The notes beneath the pieces are model-generated. The model was not told the DNA's origin. It saw only the letters and a list, made by a program, of their open reading frames with translations, and did no database searches. 64,000 nt of DNA, from the NCBI GenBank assembly GCA_024128875.1, contig JAMYFF010000005.1:186001-250000 (forward strand). The letters are read 5' to 3'. The translations under genes were made by a program, and so were the position numbers. Each line of letters starts with the position of its first letter. Within the stretch, counting starts at the first letter, position 1. This stretch comes from Salinilacustrithrix flava. Lineage in GTDB: Bacteria > Actinomycetota > Acidimicrobiia > Acidimicrobiales > Salinilacustritrichaceae. Positions 7,436-17,262 of the stretch are shown here, one piece after another.

Positions 7436-8641
7436 CTACCGGGGGACCTCCTTCCAGGGCAGGTCCTTGTCGACGCGCGGTTCGCCGGGCAGGCCGAGCA
7501 CCCGCTCGCCGAGGATGTTCTTCATGATCTCCGACGTGCCGCCCTCGATGGAGTTGGCCCGGGACCGCAGGAACATCTTGCGAGCCGAACCGGGAGGGCC
7601 CTCGAGCCCGATGGCGTCGGCTCGGCGCATCTCGAAGTCGTAGTCGACGAGGCCCTGCGCGCCGAGCAGGTCCACGCAGTACGCGTAGATGTCCTTGTTC
7701 ACGAGGGCGAGCATGAGCTTGGAGATCGACGACTCCGGGCCGGGGTTGCCGGCCTTGCGGGCCTGGCCGGCCCGGATGTTGGTGAGGCGCAGCGCCTCGG
7801 CCTGCACCCACAGCTGCATGAGCCGGTCACGGTGGGCGTCGGTGCGAGCCCAGTCGGGCAGGTCGTTCCAGATCCGCACGGCCTCGGCGATGGGGCCGGA
7901 GCCGGCCGGGCGGGGACCGCCGCCACCACCCCCGCCGATGGATGTGCGCTCGTTCATCAGCGTGGTCATCGAGACCCGCCAGCCGTCGCCGATGTCGCCG
8001 ATGCGGTCGGCGTCGGGGATGCGGACCTCGTCGAGGTACACCTCGTTGAACTCGGCCTCACCGGTGATCTGGCGCAGCGGGCGCACGTCGACGCCGGGGG
8101 CGGTCATGTCGACCATGAAGTAGGTGAGACCCTTGTGCTTGGGCTGGTCGGGGTCGGTGCGAGCGACGAGCATGCCCTTGTTGGCCAGGTGGGCCATGGT
8201 GTTCCACACCTTCTGGCCCGACACGACCCACTCGTCGCCGTCGCGCACGGCCTTGCACGACAGGCCGGCCAGGTCGGAGCCGGCGCCGGGCTCGGAGAAC
8301 AGCTGGCACCAGGCGTCCTCGCCCGTGTACATCCGGCGCAGGGTGCGGGACTTGAGGTCCTCGCTGCCGTGGCTGACGACGGTGGGGCCGGCGAGGGCGA
8401 GCCCGAAGAACTGGGTCTGGTCCATGCTCGGCCCGCCGGCCTCGCGCAGCGCCTTCTCGACGATGCGCTGGTGCGTCGGCGCCAGGCCCATGCCGCCCCA
8501 GCCCTCGGGGAAGTGGATCCAGGCCAGACCGGCGTCGTAGACGGCACCCCGGAAGGTGACCTTGTCGACCTGCTTCGGGTCGTGCTCGGCGAGCAGCTGC
8601 TCGACCGCCTCGGTCACGCGGGCTTCGTCGGTCGTGCTCAT
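7436..8641 (-). CDS. acyl-CoA dehydrogenase family protein (FadE-type)
   Basis: A 401-residue flavoprotein of the acyl-CoA dehydrogenase fold. It has the N-terminal helical domain (GWGGMGLAPTHQRIVEKALR), then the central QLFSEPGAGSDLA and WVVSGQKVWNT beta-domain signatures. The C-terminal helices end in SIEGGTSEIMKNILGERVLG, whose IEGG glutamate is the expected catalytic base. A Gly-run precedes PRPAG in the middle loop. It removes hydrogens from an acyl-CoA alpha-beta bond and passes electrons to ETF. ATG 8641 is preceded by AGGGGGAA, a good ribosome-binding site; an upstream in-frame start at 8683 would add 14 unlikely residues. It is divergent from the serine hydrolase operon. Confidence 0.92.
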   Translation of the reverse strand: MSTTDEARVTEAVEQLLAEHDPKQVDKVTFRGAVYDAGLAWIHFPEGWGGMGLAPTHQRIVEKALREAGGPSMDQTQFFGLALAGPTVVSHGSEDLKSRTLRRMYTGEDAWCQLFSEPGAGSDLAGLSCKAVRDGDEWVVSGQKVWNTMAHLANKGMLVARTDPDQPKHKGLTYFMVDMTAPGVDVRPLRQITGEAEFNEVYLDEVRIPDADRIGDIGDGWRVSMTTLMNERTSIGGGGGGGPRPAGSGPIAEAVRIWNDLPDWARTDAHRDRLMQLWVQAEALRLTNIRAGQARKAGNPGPESSISKLMLALVNKDIYAYCVDLLGAQGLVDYDFEMRRADAIGLEGPPGSARKMFLRSRANSIEGGTSEIMKNILGERVLGLPGEPRVDKDLPWKEVPR

Positions 8642-8741
8642 CGGTTCCCCCTGTGCGGCATCGCGAACTCGTGTCGCTGGCATCTGAGCCGGTGGCCACG
8701 CGGACGGTCAAGATCACCGACGCCGGTGCAGGAAGCCCGCG

Positions 8742-8747
8742 TAGGGT
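8742..8747 (+). promoter_or_regulatory. -10 element (TAGGGT) for the serine hydrolase operon
   Basis: TAGGGT ends 8 bases before ATG 8756; no ribosome-binding site intervenes. It would drive the three-gene operon 8756-12674. Confidence 0.5.
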
Positions 8748-8755
8748 CCCGCCCC

Positions 8756-9988
8756 ATGGCGCTCGAACCCACCATCGATCCCTCCGAGGTCGGCGTCGAC
8801 CCCGGCCGGCTCGCCCGCATCGACGAGCTCACCCACGCCTACGTCGACGACGGGCGGTTCCCGTTCGTCCAGCTGCTCGTCAGCCGGCGGGGCGAGATCG
8901 TCCACCACGACCTGTACGGCTACGCCGACCGGGACAGCGACCGGCCGATCCGGGACGACTGCATCGTCCGCGTGTACTCGATGACCAAGCCGGTCACGAG
9001 CGTGGCGCTGATGATGCTCTACGAGCAGGGCAGGATCCTGCTCGAGGACCCGGTCTCGAAGTACCTGCCCGCCTTCGCCGATCCCCGGGTGTTCACCAGC
9101 GGCAACCAGCAGCGCTACGAGACCCGCGAGGCAGCCCGGGAGATCACGGTCCACGACGTGCTCACCCACATGTCGGGCCTCACCTACGGCTTCCAGAACC
9201 AGCACGCCGTCGACGCCATCTACCGCACGCACGGCCTCGGCGACTTCAGCCCGTCGACCCGCAGCCTCAGCGAGGAGATGGAGCTGCTCGGCAGCCTGCC
9301 GCTGCAGTTCGATCCCGGCACCAGCTGGTGCTACTCGATGTCCACCGACGTCTGCGGCGCCATCGTCGAGGTCGTCAGCGGCATGGCCCTCGACGAGTTC
9401 TTCGAGCGGGAGATCTTCGAGCCGCTGAAGATGCCCGACACCTCGTTCTGGGTCGAGGGCGAGGACCGCTGCGCCCGCTTCACCACGAACCACCTGTTCT
9501 TCGGGGGCACCACGAGCGTGATGGACCCGTGGGACAAGTCCCTCTACCACCGGCGCCCGCCGATGCTCTCCGGCGGCGGCGGCCTGGTCTCGACCATGGC
9601 CGACTACCACCGCTTCGTCCGGATGCTGGAGCGTGGCGGCGAGCTGGACGGCGTGCGGCTGCTGTCGCCCCGCACCGTGCGGTACATGGCCAGCAACCAC
9701 CTCCCCGACGGCCGGGACCTCAACGACATGGGCCAGGTCGGCTTCGCGGAGTCGGCCATGGAGGGGATGGGCTTCGGCCTCGGGTTCAGCGTGTCCGTCT
9801 CGCCGCAGGAGAACCGGGCCATCGGCTCGCCGGGCGACTACGGCTGGGGCGGCGCCGCCTCCACGGCCTTCCGCATCGACCCGGTCGAGGAGCTGAGCTT
9901 CGTGTTCCTCACCCAGCTGCTGCCGTCGTCGACGTACCCGATCCGGCGGGAGCTGCAGTCCACCATCTACCAGGCGCTGGTGGACTGA
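8756..9988 (+). CDS. serine hydrolase, beta-lactamase class C/esterase EstB family
   Basis: A 410-residue cytoplasmic-looking protein (no signal peptide) of the beta-lactamase fold. The SxxK motif is SMTK with Ser75 and Lys78, the second motif is YSM at Tyr193, and LSGGGGLVSTMADYHRF follows before the C-terminal GWGGAAST, which stands in place of the KTG/HTG box. Such proteins are esterases, amidases or D-aminopeptidases rather than true beta-lactamases. The stop overlaps the next start (ATGA at 9988), so it is cotranslated with the aldehyde dehydrogenase and may feed a substrate into that pathway. Confidence 0.88.
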   Translation: MALEPTIDPSEVGVDPGRLARIDELTHAYVDDGRFPFVQLLVSRRGEIVHHDLYGYADRDSDRPIRDDCIVRVYSMTKPVTSVALMMLYEQGRILLEDPVSKYLPAFADPRVFTSGNQQRYETREAAREITVHDVLTHMSGLTYGFQNQHAVDAIYRTHGLGDFSPSTRSLSEEMELLGSLPLQFDPGTSWCYSMSTDVCGAIVEVVSGMALDEFFEREIFEPLKMPDTSFWVEGEDRCARFTTNHLFFGGTTSVMDPWDKSLYHRRPPMLSGGGGLVSTMADYHRFVRMLERGGELDGVRLLSPRTVRYMASNHLPDGRDLNDMGQVGFAESAMEGMGFGLGFSVSVSPQENRAIGSPGDYGWGGAASTAFRIDPVEELSFVFLTQLLPSSTYPIRRELQSTIYQALVD

Positions 9989-11541
9989 TGGAGCAGGCCT
10001 CCGGAATCCTCTCGGCCGCCGGGCTCGCCGACGACGTGCTCACCGGCGGCGACCTCGACGTCCGCACCCCGATCGACGGGAGCCTGCTGGCGTCGATCGC
10101 CACGGTCGATGCCTCCGACGTCGACGGCGCGGTGCAGCGGGCGTCCGATGCCTTCCGCACGTGGCGCGACGTGCCTGCGCCCCGTCGCGGCGAGCTGGTC
10201 CGGTTGCTCGGCGAGGAGCTGCGGGCCGCCAAGGACGACCTCGGCGCCCTCGTCTCGCTGGAGTGCGGGAAGATCCGCCAGGAAGGCCTCGGCGAGGTCC
10301 AGGAGATGATCGACATCTGCGACTTCGCCGTCGGCCTGTCCCGCCAGCTCCACGGCCTCACCATCGCCTCCGAGCGGCCGGGTCATGCCATGCGGGAGAC
10401 CTGGCACCCGATGGGCCCCTGCGCGGTGATCACCGCTTTCAACTTCCCCGTGGCCGTGTGGGCGTGGAACACCGCCCTCGCGCTGGCGTGCGGCGACCCG
10501 GTGATCTGGAAGCCGTCGGAGAAGGCGCCGCTCACCGCGCTCGCCACCCTCGGCATCTTCCAGCGCGCGGCCGAGCGATTCGGTGACGCACCTGACGACC
10601 TCGTCCAGGTGGTGGTCGGCGACGCCGAGGTCGGTCGGGCCCTCGCCGAGCACCCCGACGTGGCGATCGTGTCCGCCACCGGCTCCACCCGCATGGGCCG
10701 GGCCGTCAGCCAGGCCGTGGCCGCCCGCCTCGGGCGCAGCATCCTCGAGCTCGGCGGCAACAACGCCATGATCGTGGCGCCCTCCGCCGACGTGGACCTG
10801 GCCCTGCGAGCGGTGGTCTTCTCCGCGGTGGGCACGTGCGGCCAGCGCTGCACCAGCCTGCGCCGGCTCATCGTGCACGACGACGTCGCCGACCGGCTGC
10901 TCCCCGCCCTCGAGCGCACCTACGCCGGACTGCCGGTGGGCGATCCCCTCGCCGACGGCACCCTCGTCGGTCCCCTCATCGACGGCGCCGCGTTCGACGC
11001 CATGCAGGCCGCCCTGGACCAGGCACGCGAGCAGGGCGGCACCGTGGTCGGCGGCGAGCGCATCACCGACGCGGTCCCAGCGGCAGACGACGCCGAGGGC
11101 TTCTACGTCCGCCCCGCCATCGTGCACATGCCGGCCCAGACCGACCTCGTCCGCACCGAGACGTTCGCCCCGATCCTCTACGTGCTGCGGTACCGAGACC
11201 TCGACGACGCCATCGCCATGCACAACGACGTCCCCCAGGGCCTGTCGTCGTGCATCTTCTCCACCGACGTGCGCGAGACCGAGCGGTTCCTGTCGGCCAC
11301 CGGCTCCGACTGCGGCATCGCCAACGTGAACATCGGCCCGTCCGGCGCCGAGATCGGTGGGGCGTTCGGTGGCGAGAAGGACACCGGCGGCGGACGGGAG
11401 TCCGGCTCCGACGCCTGGAAGGGCTACATGCGCCGCCAGACCGCCACCGTCAACTGGTCCCGGGAGCTCCCGCTCGCCCAGGGCATCGTCTTCGACGTCG
11501 AAGGCGGCACCACCGTGCCCATCGATGGGGAGGCACCTTGA
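9988..11541 (+). CDS. aldehyde dehydrogenase, alpha-aminoadipate semialdehyde dehydrogenase (ALDH7) type
   Basis: A 517-residue NAD(P)-dependent aldehyde dehydrogenase. It contains GPCAVITAFNFPVAVWAWN, KPSEKAPLTA, the glycine-rich SATGSTRMGR, LELGGNNAMIV with the general base Glu, and the catalytic Cys288 in GTCGQRCTS. The GGNNA and GQRCTS forms are typical of ALDH7/antiquitin-like enzymes, which oxidise alpha-aminoadipate semialdehyde to alpha-aminoadipate in lysine breakdown. It overlaps the serine hydrolase by three bases and abuts a saccharopine-dehydrogenase-type gene (TGATG), which strongly supports the lysine pathway. An aldehyde dehydrogenase for another semialdehyde is the alternative. 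Confidence 0.9.
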   Translation: MEQASGILSAAGLADDVLTGGDLDVRTPIDGSLLASIATVDASDVDGAVQRASDAFRTWRDVPAPRRGELVRLLGEELRAAKDDLGALVSLECGKIRQEGLGEVQEMIDICDFAVGLSRQLHGLTIASERPGHAMRETWHPMGPCAVITAFNFPVAVWAWNTALALACGDPVIWKPSEKAPLTALATLGIFQRAAERFGDAPDDLVQVVVGDAEVGRALAEHPDVAIVSATGSTRMGRAVSQAVAARLGRSILELGGNNAMIVAPSADVDLALRAVVFSAVGTCGQRCTSLRRLIVHDDVADRLLPALERTYAGLPVGDPLADGTLVGPLIDGAAFDAMQAALDQAREQGGTVVGGERITDAVPAADDAEGFYVRPAIVHMPAQTDLVRTETFAPILYVLRYRDLDDAIAMHNDVPQGLSSCIFSTDVRETERFLSATGSDCGIANVNIGPSGAEIGGAFGGEKDTGGGRESGSDAWKGYMRRQTATVNWSRELPLAQGIVFDVEGGTTVPIDGEAP

Positions 11542-12674
11542 TGCCGCTGCAGTCCGTCGCCGTGCTCGGCCTCGGCAAGGTCGGCCTGCTGGCGGCGCGC
11601 CTGCTCGACCAGCTCGGCTACGACGTGAGCGGCCACGACCTGCGCCAGCCGAGCGAGGAGCTGCCGTTCCCCGTCCTCGGCACCGACGTGTCCGACGCCG
11701 ACGAGCTCGGCCGGGCCCTGGCCGGGTCCGACGCCGTGCTCTCCTGCCTGCCGTACCACTGCAACCGCTTGGTGGCCGAGGTCGCCCACCGGCTCGGCAT
11801 GCACTACTTCGACCTCACCGAGGACACCGCCACCACCGAGGCCATCCGGGCCATGGCCGAGACCGCCACCGGGCTCATGGCCCCCCAGTGCGGGCTCGCC
11901 CCCGGCTTCGTGGGCATCGTGGCCGCCTCCCAGGTCGAGTCCTTCGACCACTGCCGGGCGATCCGCATGCGGGTCGGCGCCCTCCCCCAGCACCCCACCG
12001 GCCTCCTCGGCTACGCCTTCAACTGGTCCCCCGAGGGTGTGGTGAACGAGTACCTCAACGACTGCGAGGTCATCGAGGACGGGGTGCGCAAGTGGGTCTC
12101 GCCGATGGAGTGGAAGGAGGCCGTCTACGTCGCCGGCACCAAGCTCGAGGCGTTCACCACCTCCGGCGGGCTCGGGACGATGTGCGACACCTACCTCGGT
12201 CGGGTCGAGAACCTCGACTACAAGACCATGCGGTACCCGGGCCACATGGACCTGATGAACTTCTTCTTCCACGAGCTGCTGCTGCGCGACCGCCGGGAGC
12301 TGGCCGGGGAGATCCTCACCCACGCCAAGCCCCCGGTGGACGAGGACGTGGTGTACATCCACGTGTCCTCGGAGGGCACCGCCGACGGTGAGCTGCGCCG
12401 CATCGAGTACGCGCGGGCGCTGCTCCCACGCGAGGTCGCCGGCACCACCGCCCGAGCGATCGCGTGGACCACCGCCGCCTCGGTCGTGGCCGTCATCGAC
12501 CTGGTCCGCGACGGCGTGCTGGTCGATCGCGGCTTCCTCCGCCAGGAGGACGTGCCGCTGCAGGCGCTGCTCCGCACGCCGAGCGGCAGCCTCTTCGAGC
12601 GACCCGGCGAGGGCCAGACCGTCTACGACGCCTGGTGGCGACCGGGCGCCGAACCGGGTTCGGCGTCCACGTAG
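11541..12674 (+). CDS. saccharopine dehydrogenase-family oxidoreductase (lysine 6-dehydrogenase-like)
   Basis: A 377-residue protein with an N-terminal Rossmann motif (VAVLGLGKVGLLAARLL), a second-half strand SDAVLSCLPYHCN, and the saccharopine dehydrogenase C-terminal signature GLAPGFVGIVAAS. Length and layout match L-lysine 6-dehydrogenase or the stand-alone saccharopine dehydrogenase that releases alpha-aminoadipate semialdehyde, the substrate of the upstream dehydrogenase. No lysine-ketoglutarate reductase domain is present. The gene starts on the last base of the preceding stop. Its last 52 bases overlap the convergent YchJ-like gene, an unusually long antisense overlap. Confidence 0.82.
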   Translation: MPLQSVAVLGLGKVGLLAARLLDQLGYDVSGHDLRQPSEELPFPVLGTDVSDADELGRALAGSDAVLSCLPYHCNRLVAEVAHRLGMHYFDLTEDTATTEAIRAMAETATGLMAPQCGLAPGFVGIVAASQVESFDHCRAIRMRVGALPQHPTGLLGYAFNWSPEGVVNEYLNDCEVIEDGVRKWVSPMEWKEAVYVAGTKLEAFTTSGGLGTMCDTYLGRVENLDYKTMRYPGHMDLMNFFFHELLLRDRRELAGEILTHAKPPVDEDVVYIHVSSEGTADGELRRIEYARALLPREVAGTTARAIAWTTAASVVAVIDLVRDGVLVDRGFLRQEDVPLQALLRTPSGSLFERPGEGQTVYDAWWRPGAEPGSAST

Positions 12675-13057
12675 ACCCAGCGGCCGCGGTGCCGGGTGAA
12701 CCGGCTCCGCTCCCGGACCGTCGCCACCTGGCCGAGCTCGTCCACCCGGGCCTCGAACGCCACGACGCCCTCGTCGTCGTCGGGGCCGCCAGCCACCACG
12801 TCCACCACGTCGAGGCCGAGCCAGCGCTCGGCGCCCATCTCGACCGCATCGGGCCGGGTCGAGGGGTGCCAGGACGCCAGCAGGTGCCGCTCGTCGTGGC
12901 GCACGTAGGCCGTGTAGCGGGAGCGCATGAGCGCCTCGGCGGTCGTCGCCGGCTCCCCGCGGAGGATGGGAAGGCAGCAGCGGGCGTCGCGCTCGCCCGA
13001 CCCGCAGGGGCACGGCTGCACCACGGCGAACGACGGCTTGGGGGTCGACGAGGTCAT
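12623..13057 (-). CDS. YchJ-family protein (UPF0225, SEC-C motif)
   Basis: A 144-residue protein with an N-terminal zinc-binding SEC-C-like motif (CPCGSGERDARCCLPIL, residues 16-32). An NTF2-like YchJ domain follows (RSRYTAYVRHDERHLLASWHP and GVVAFEARV). Function of the family is undefined; the motif resembles the SecA tail that binds SecB/ribosomes. ATG 13057 is chosen; a longer frame to 13120 lacks support. The 3' end runs 52 bases into the opposite saccharopine-dehydrogenase gene. A CACACT hexamer 8 bases upstream may be its -10. Confidence 0.85.
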   Translation of the reverse strand: MTSSTPKPSFAVVQPCPCGSGERDARCCLPILRGEPATTAEALMRSRYTAYVRHDERHLLASWHPSTRPDAVEMGAERWLGLDVVDVVAGGPDDDEGVVAFEARVDELGQVATVRERSRFTRHRGRWVYVDAEPGSAPGRHQAS

Positions 13058-13066
13058 CGCCGGGGA

Positions 13067-13115
13067 GTGTGCCAGCCGCTCCCGTCGGAGCCGAGACGTG
13101 AGACTCCTGACACAC
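13067..13115. promoter_or_regulatory. interrupted inverted repeat in the divergent YchJ/amidohydrolase promoter
   Basis: Arms GTGTGCCAG (13067-13075) and CTGACACAC (13107-13115) match at 8 of 9 positions. They place a CACACT hexamer 6-8 bases before each of the two divergent start codons, so the repeat probably reflects two mirror-image promoters rather than an operator. Confidence 0.35.
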
Positions 13116-13122
13116 TGCACCC

Positions 13123-14853
<1,731 letters not shown>

Positions 14854-14860
14854 CCCATCT

Positions 14861-14910
14861 GTTCGTTGGTGTGGAACCGACCACATCCGGTCACATCCGG
14901 ACCAGCGAAC
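14861..14910. terminator. hairpin between amidohydrolase and TesB genes
   Basis: Arms GTTCGTTGGT (14861-14870) and ACCAGCGAAC (14901-14910) pair over 10 positions with one G-U. The 30-base loop contains a tandem decamer CACATCCGGT/CACATCCGGA (14882-14901). Its place between convergent stops suggests a bidirectional terminator. Confidence 0.5.
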
Positions 14911-14917
14911 GCTGGGT

Positions 14918-15745
14918 TCAGTGGCGCACCCGGCGGAGCAGGACCTCCTGCACGACCGTCGCGGCGTGCACGCCGGCTTGGGAGAAGACCTCGCCGATGG
15001 CCAGCCCGCGCGCGCCGGTGAGGTTGTGGCCGCGCAGCTCGTGCAGGTGCCACTCGGCCGGGTCGAGGGTCCGGTGGAACCAGATGGCGTGGTCGAGGCT
15101 GGCGTTCATGAACGTGCGCTCCCAGTCGCCTTCGTCTCGGACCAGCGTGCGATCGGGGTGCAGGGCGATGGCGCCATCGGTGGGGAGGTCGTCAGACACG
15201 TAGGAGATGGCGCACGCCCGCAGCAGGGGGTCGTCGGCGACGGGCTCCACCATGCGCAGCCAGGCCCGCGACAGGCCCGCGTCGGAGCGGCGCATGTCGC
15301 CCACGGGACGGCGGTCGAACACGTGGCTCCACCCGTCGGAGAGGTGGTCATCCGGCGACCCGGCGTCAGGCGAGAGGGAGACGGCCTGCACGTCGGCTTC
15401 GTCCTCGACGACGTGGAACGAGGCGGCCAGGTTGAAGATCGCCCCGATGGACTGGCGCGCCACGACGCGCCGGGTGACGAACGAGCGCCCGTTGCGGATG
15501 CGGTCGACCTCGAAGCGGATCGGCTCGGTGTGGTCGCCGGGCCGGATGAAGTACGCGTGCAGCGAGTGGGGCAGGTACTCGGGCTCGACCGTGAGGCCCG
15601 CCGCCCGGAGCGCCTGGGCCACGATCTGGCCGCCGTACAACCCGCCCCACGGGTAGCGGGGCCCGACGCCCACGTAGGTGTCGGCGCCGTGGGGCTCCAG
15701 GGCCATCATCTGGTCGAAGGTCGCCTGTTCGGTGTCGTCACCCAC
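14918..15745 (-). CDS. tesB: acyl-CoA thioesterase II
   Basis: A 275-residue double hot-dog thioesterase. The N-terminal half has YPWGGLYGGQIVAQALRAA and SLHAYFIRPGD; the C-terminal half has ACAISYVSDD with the catalytic Asp, a Thr/Gln-type LDHAIWFHR and GLAIGEVFSQAGVHAATVVQE. It hydrolyses medium to long acyl-CoA to free acid and CoA. The start is GTG; AAGACT lies 6 bases upstream and probably serves as -10. The upstream hypothetical gene ends inside this promoter region. Confidence 0.95.
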   Translation of the reverse strand: MGDDTEQATFDQMMALEPHGADTYVGVGPRYPWGGLYGGQIVAQALRAAGLTVEPEYLPHSLHAYFIRPGDHTEPIRFEVDRIRNGRSFVTRRVVARQSIGAIFNLAASFHVVEDEADVQAVSLSPDAGSPDDHLSDGWSHVFDRRPVGDMRRSDAGLSRAWLRMVEPVADDPLLRACAISYVSDDLPTDGAIALHPDRTLVRDEGDWERTFMNASLDHAIWFHRTLDPAEWHLHELRGHNLTGARGLAIGEVFSQAGVHAATVVQEVLLRRVRH

Positions 15746-15755
15746 CCGGCGAGTC

Positions 15756-16229
15756 TTACCGCCGGTGCACCGCCGCCCGCCAACGTCCGGTGAGAGGGAT
15801 GCGGGTCAGCGCCCGCGACGCGATCAGGGTCCACGCGAGGACCTGGTCGAGGGGGATGTCGATGGGCACCCACACGACGAGGCCCCGCTTGGAGTGGTCG
15901 GCCACCACACGCCAGCGGTCCGGGAGGGTGATGTCCTTCTCGGCCAGGTGGCCCATGGCGTCGGCACCCGTCCCGTGGAGGATGCCGATCGACATCGGCT
16001 CGGGCCGGCGCCGCTCGACATCGGCCGGGACCCAGGTGGCACGGGGCACGGCGGGGCCGCGCCCGGACACGATCTTGCCGAACAGGTTCTGCTCCGGAGC
16101 CGGGAACCGATCGTCGATGGCGGGGTCGAGGGTGACCCACCCGGCGCCCCCGGCGAGGTCGGCCATGGCGGACAGCACCTCACCGGGCGCGTCGGGATCG
16201 AACTCCAGGAACTCGACGTCGACGCCCAC
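15756..16229 (-). CDS. hypothetical protein, 157 residues
   Basis: The frame starts at GTG 16229, five bases after the aldo-keto reductase stop (16235), and is probably translated in that operon. The sequence (GWVTLDPAIDDRFPAPEQNLF, DRWRVVADHSKRGLVVWVP) has normal residue composition and GC-rich third positions like its neighbours, but I do not recognise a family. No signal peptide or membrane helix is visible; LAWTLIASRALTRIPLTGRW near the end is mildly hydrophobic. The upstream part of the same open frame is a shadow of the reductase gene and is left out. Confidence 0.65.
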   Translation of the reverse strand: MGVDVEFLEFDPDAPGEVLSAMADLAGGAGWVTLDPAIDDRFPAPEQNLFGKIVSGRGPAVPRATWVPADVERRRPEPMSIGILHGTGADAMGHLAEKDITLPDRWRVVADHSKRGLVVWVPIDIPLDQVLAWTLIASRALTRIPLTGRWRAAVHRR

Positions 16230-16234
16230 GTCGG

Positions 16235-17197
16235 TCAGAAGATCGAGGCGATCCGCTCCGTGGTGGCGTCGTCGAGGCGGCCCAGCACCTCGATCGCCTT
16301 CATGTTCTCGGTGACCTGCTCGACCCGGCTGGCGCCGGTGATGACCGTGGACACGTTGGGGTTCTTCGCGCACCAGGCCAGGGCGAGCTGGGCCGGGGTG
16401 GCGTCGAGCTCGTCGGCGATGCCCATGAACTCGCGCACCTTGGCGTTGACCTCCTCGTCGGTGACGCGGTCCTTGATCCACTCGTAGCCCTCGAGCGCGG
16501 CGCGGGAGCCCTCGGGGATGCCGTCGACGTACTTGCCCGTGAGCAGGCCCGACGCGAGGGGCGACCAGATGGTGAGGCCGAGGCCGATGTCCTCGTACAG
16601 GCGGGCGTACTCCTTCTCGACCTTGCGGCGGGCGAGCAGGTTGTACTGCGGCTGCTCCATCACCGGCGCGTGCAGGTGGTGGCGCTGGGCGATCTCGTAG
16701 GCGGCCCGGATCTCGTCGGCCGTCCACTCCGAGGTGCCCCAGTAGTAGGCCCAGCCGCGGTCGATGGCGTCGGACATGGCCCAGACCGTCTCCTCGATGG
16801 GCGTGTCCGGGTCGGCCCGGTGGCAGAAGACCAGGTCGTAGGCATCGAGGCCGATGCGCTCCAGCGACGCGGGGATGGCCTCCAGCAGGTACTTGCGGTT
16901 GAGCGTGAGGCGGCTGTTCGGGCTGTCGTGGATGCCCCAGTAGAACTTGGAGGACACCACGTACTCGTGGCGCTTCCAGCCGTTCTTGCGGATGGCCTCA
17001 CCCATCAGGCGCTCGGACTCGCCGCCGGCGTAGGCCTCGGCGTTGTCGAAGAAGTTGACCCCGGCGTCGAAGGCGGCGCCCATGCAGTCGGCGGCCAGTC
17101 CCGAGTCGAGCTGGGGACCGAAGGTCACCCAGCTGCCGAAGGACAGCACGCTGACCTTGAGTCCAGAACGTCCGAGGCGGCGATATTCCATGTCCAT
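16235..17197 (-). CDS. aldo/keto reductase, Kv-beta-like subgroup
   Basis: A 320-residue NADPH-dependent reductase with a TIM barrel. It has [18 protein letters not shown] with catalytic Asp and Tyr, VVSSKFYWG with catalytic Lys, and the active-site His in [37 protein letters not shown] and [11 protein letters not shown] complete the cofactor site. The FYWG and [14 protein letters not shown] forms match the group related to potassium-channel beta subunits (YghZ/Kv-beta). ATG 17197 is favoured over ATG 17191 by a TAGGGT hexamer 7 bases upstream. It is divergent from an SDR gene. Confidence 0.92.
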   Translation of the reverse strand: MDMEYRRLGRSGLKVSVLSFGSWVTFGPQLDSGLAADCMGAAFDAGVNFFDNAEAYAGGESERLMGEAIRKNGWKRHEYVVSSKFYWGIHDSPNSRLTLNRKYLLEAIPASLERIGLDAYDLVFCHRADPDTPIEETVWAMSDAIDRGWAYYWGTSEWTADEIRAAYEIAQRHHLHAPVMEQPQYNLLARRKVEKEYARLYEDIGLGLTIWSPLASGLLTGKYVDGIPEGSRAALEGYEWIKDRVTDEEVNAKVREFMGIADELDATPAQLALAWCAKNPNVSTVITGASRVEQVTENMKAIEVLGRLDDATTERIASIF

Positions 17198-17204
17198 GGC
17201 TCGC

Positions 17205-17210
17205 ACCCTA
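17205..17210 (-). promoter_or_regulatory. -10 element (TAGGGT) for the aldo/keto reductase
   Basis: On the minus strand TAGGGT ends 7 bases before ATG 17197 without a ribosome-binding site between, as at other leaderless candidates. Confidence 0.5.
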
Positions 17211-17262
17211 CGAGCGCCGCATCGGAGCCGCACCGCGAGCCCGTCGGTGGTAGGCACCCTCC

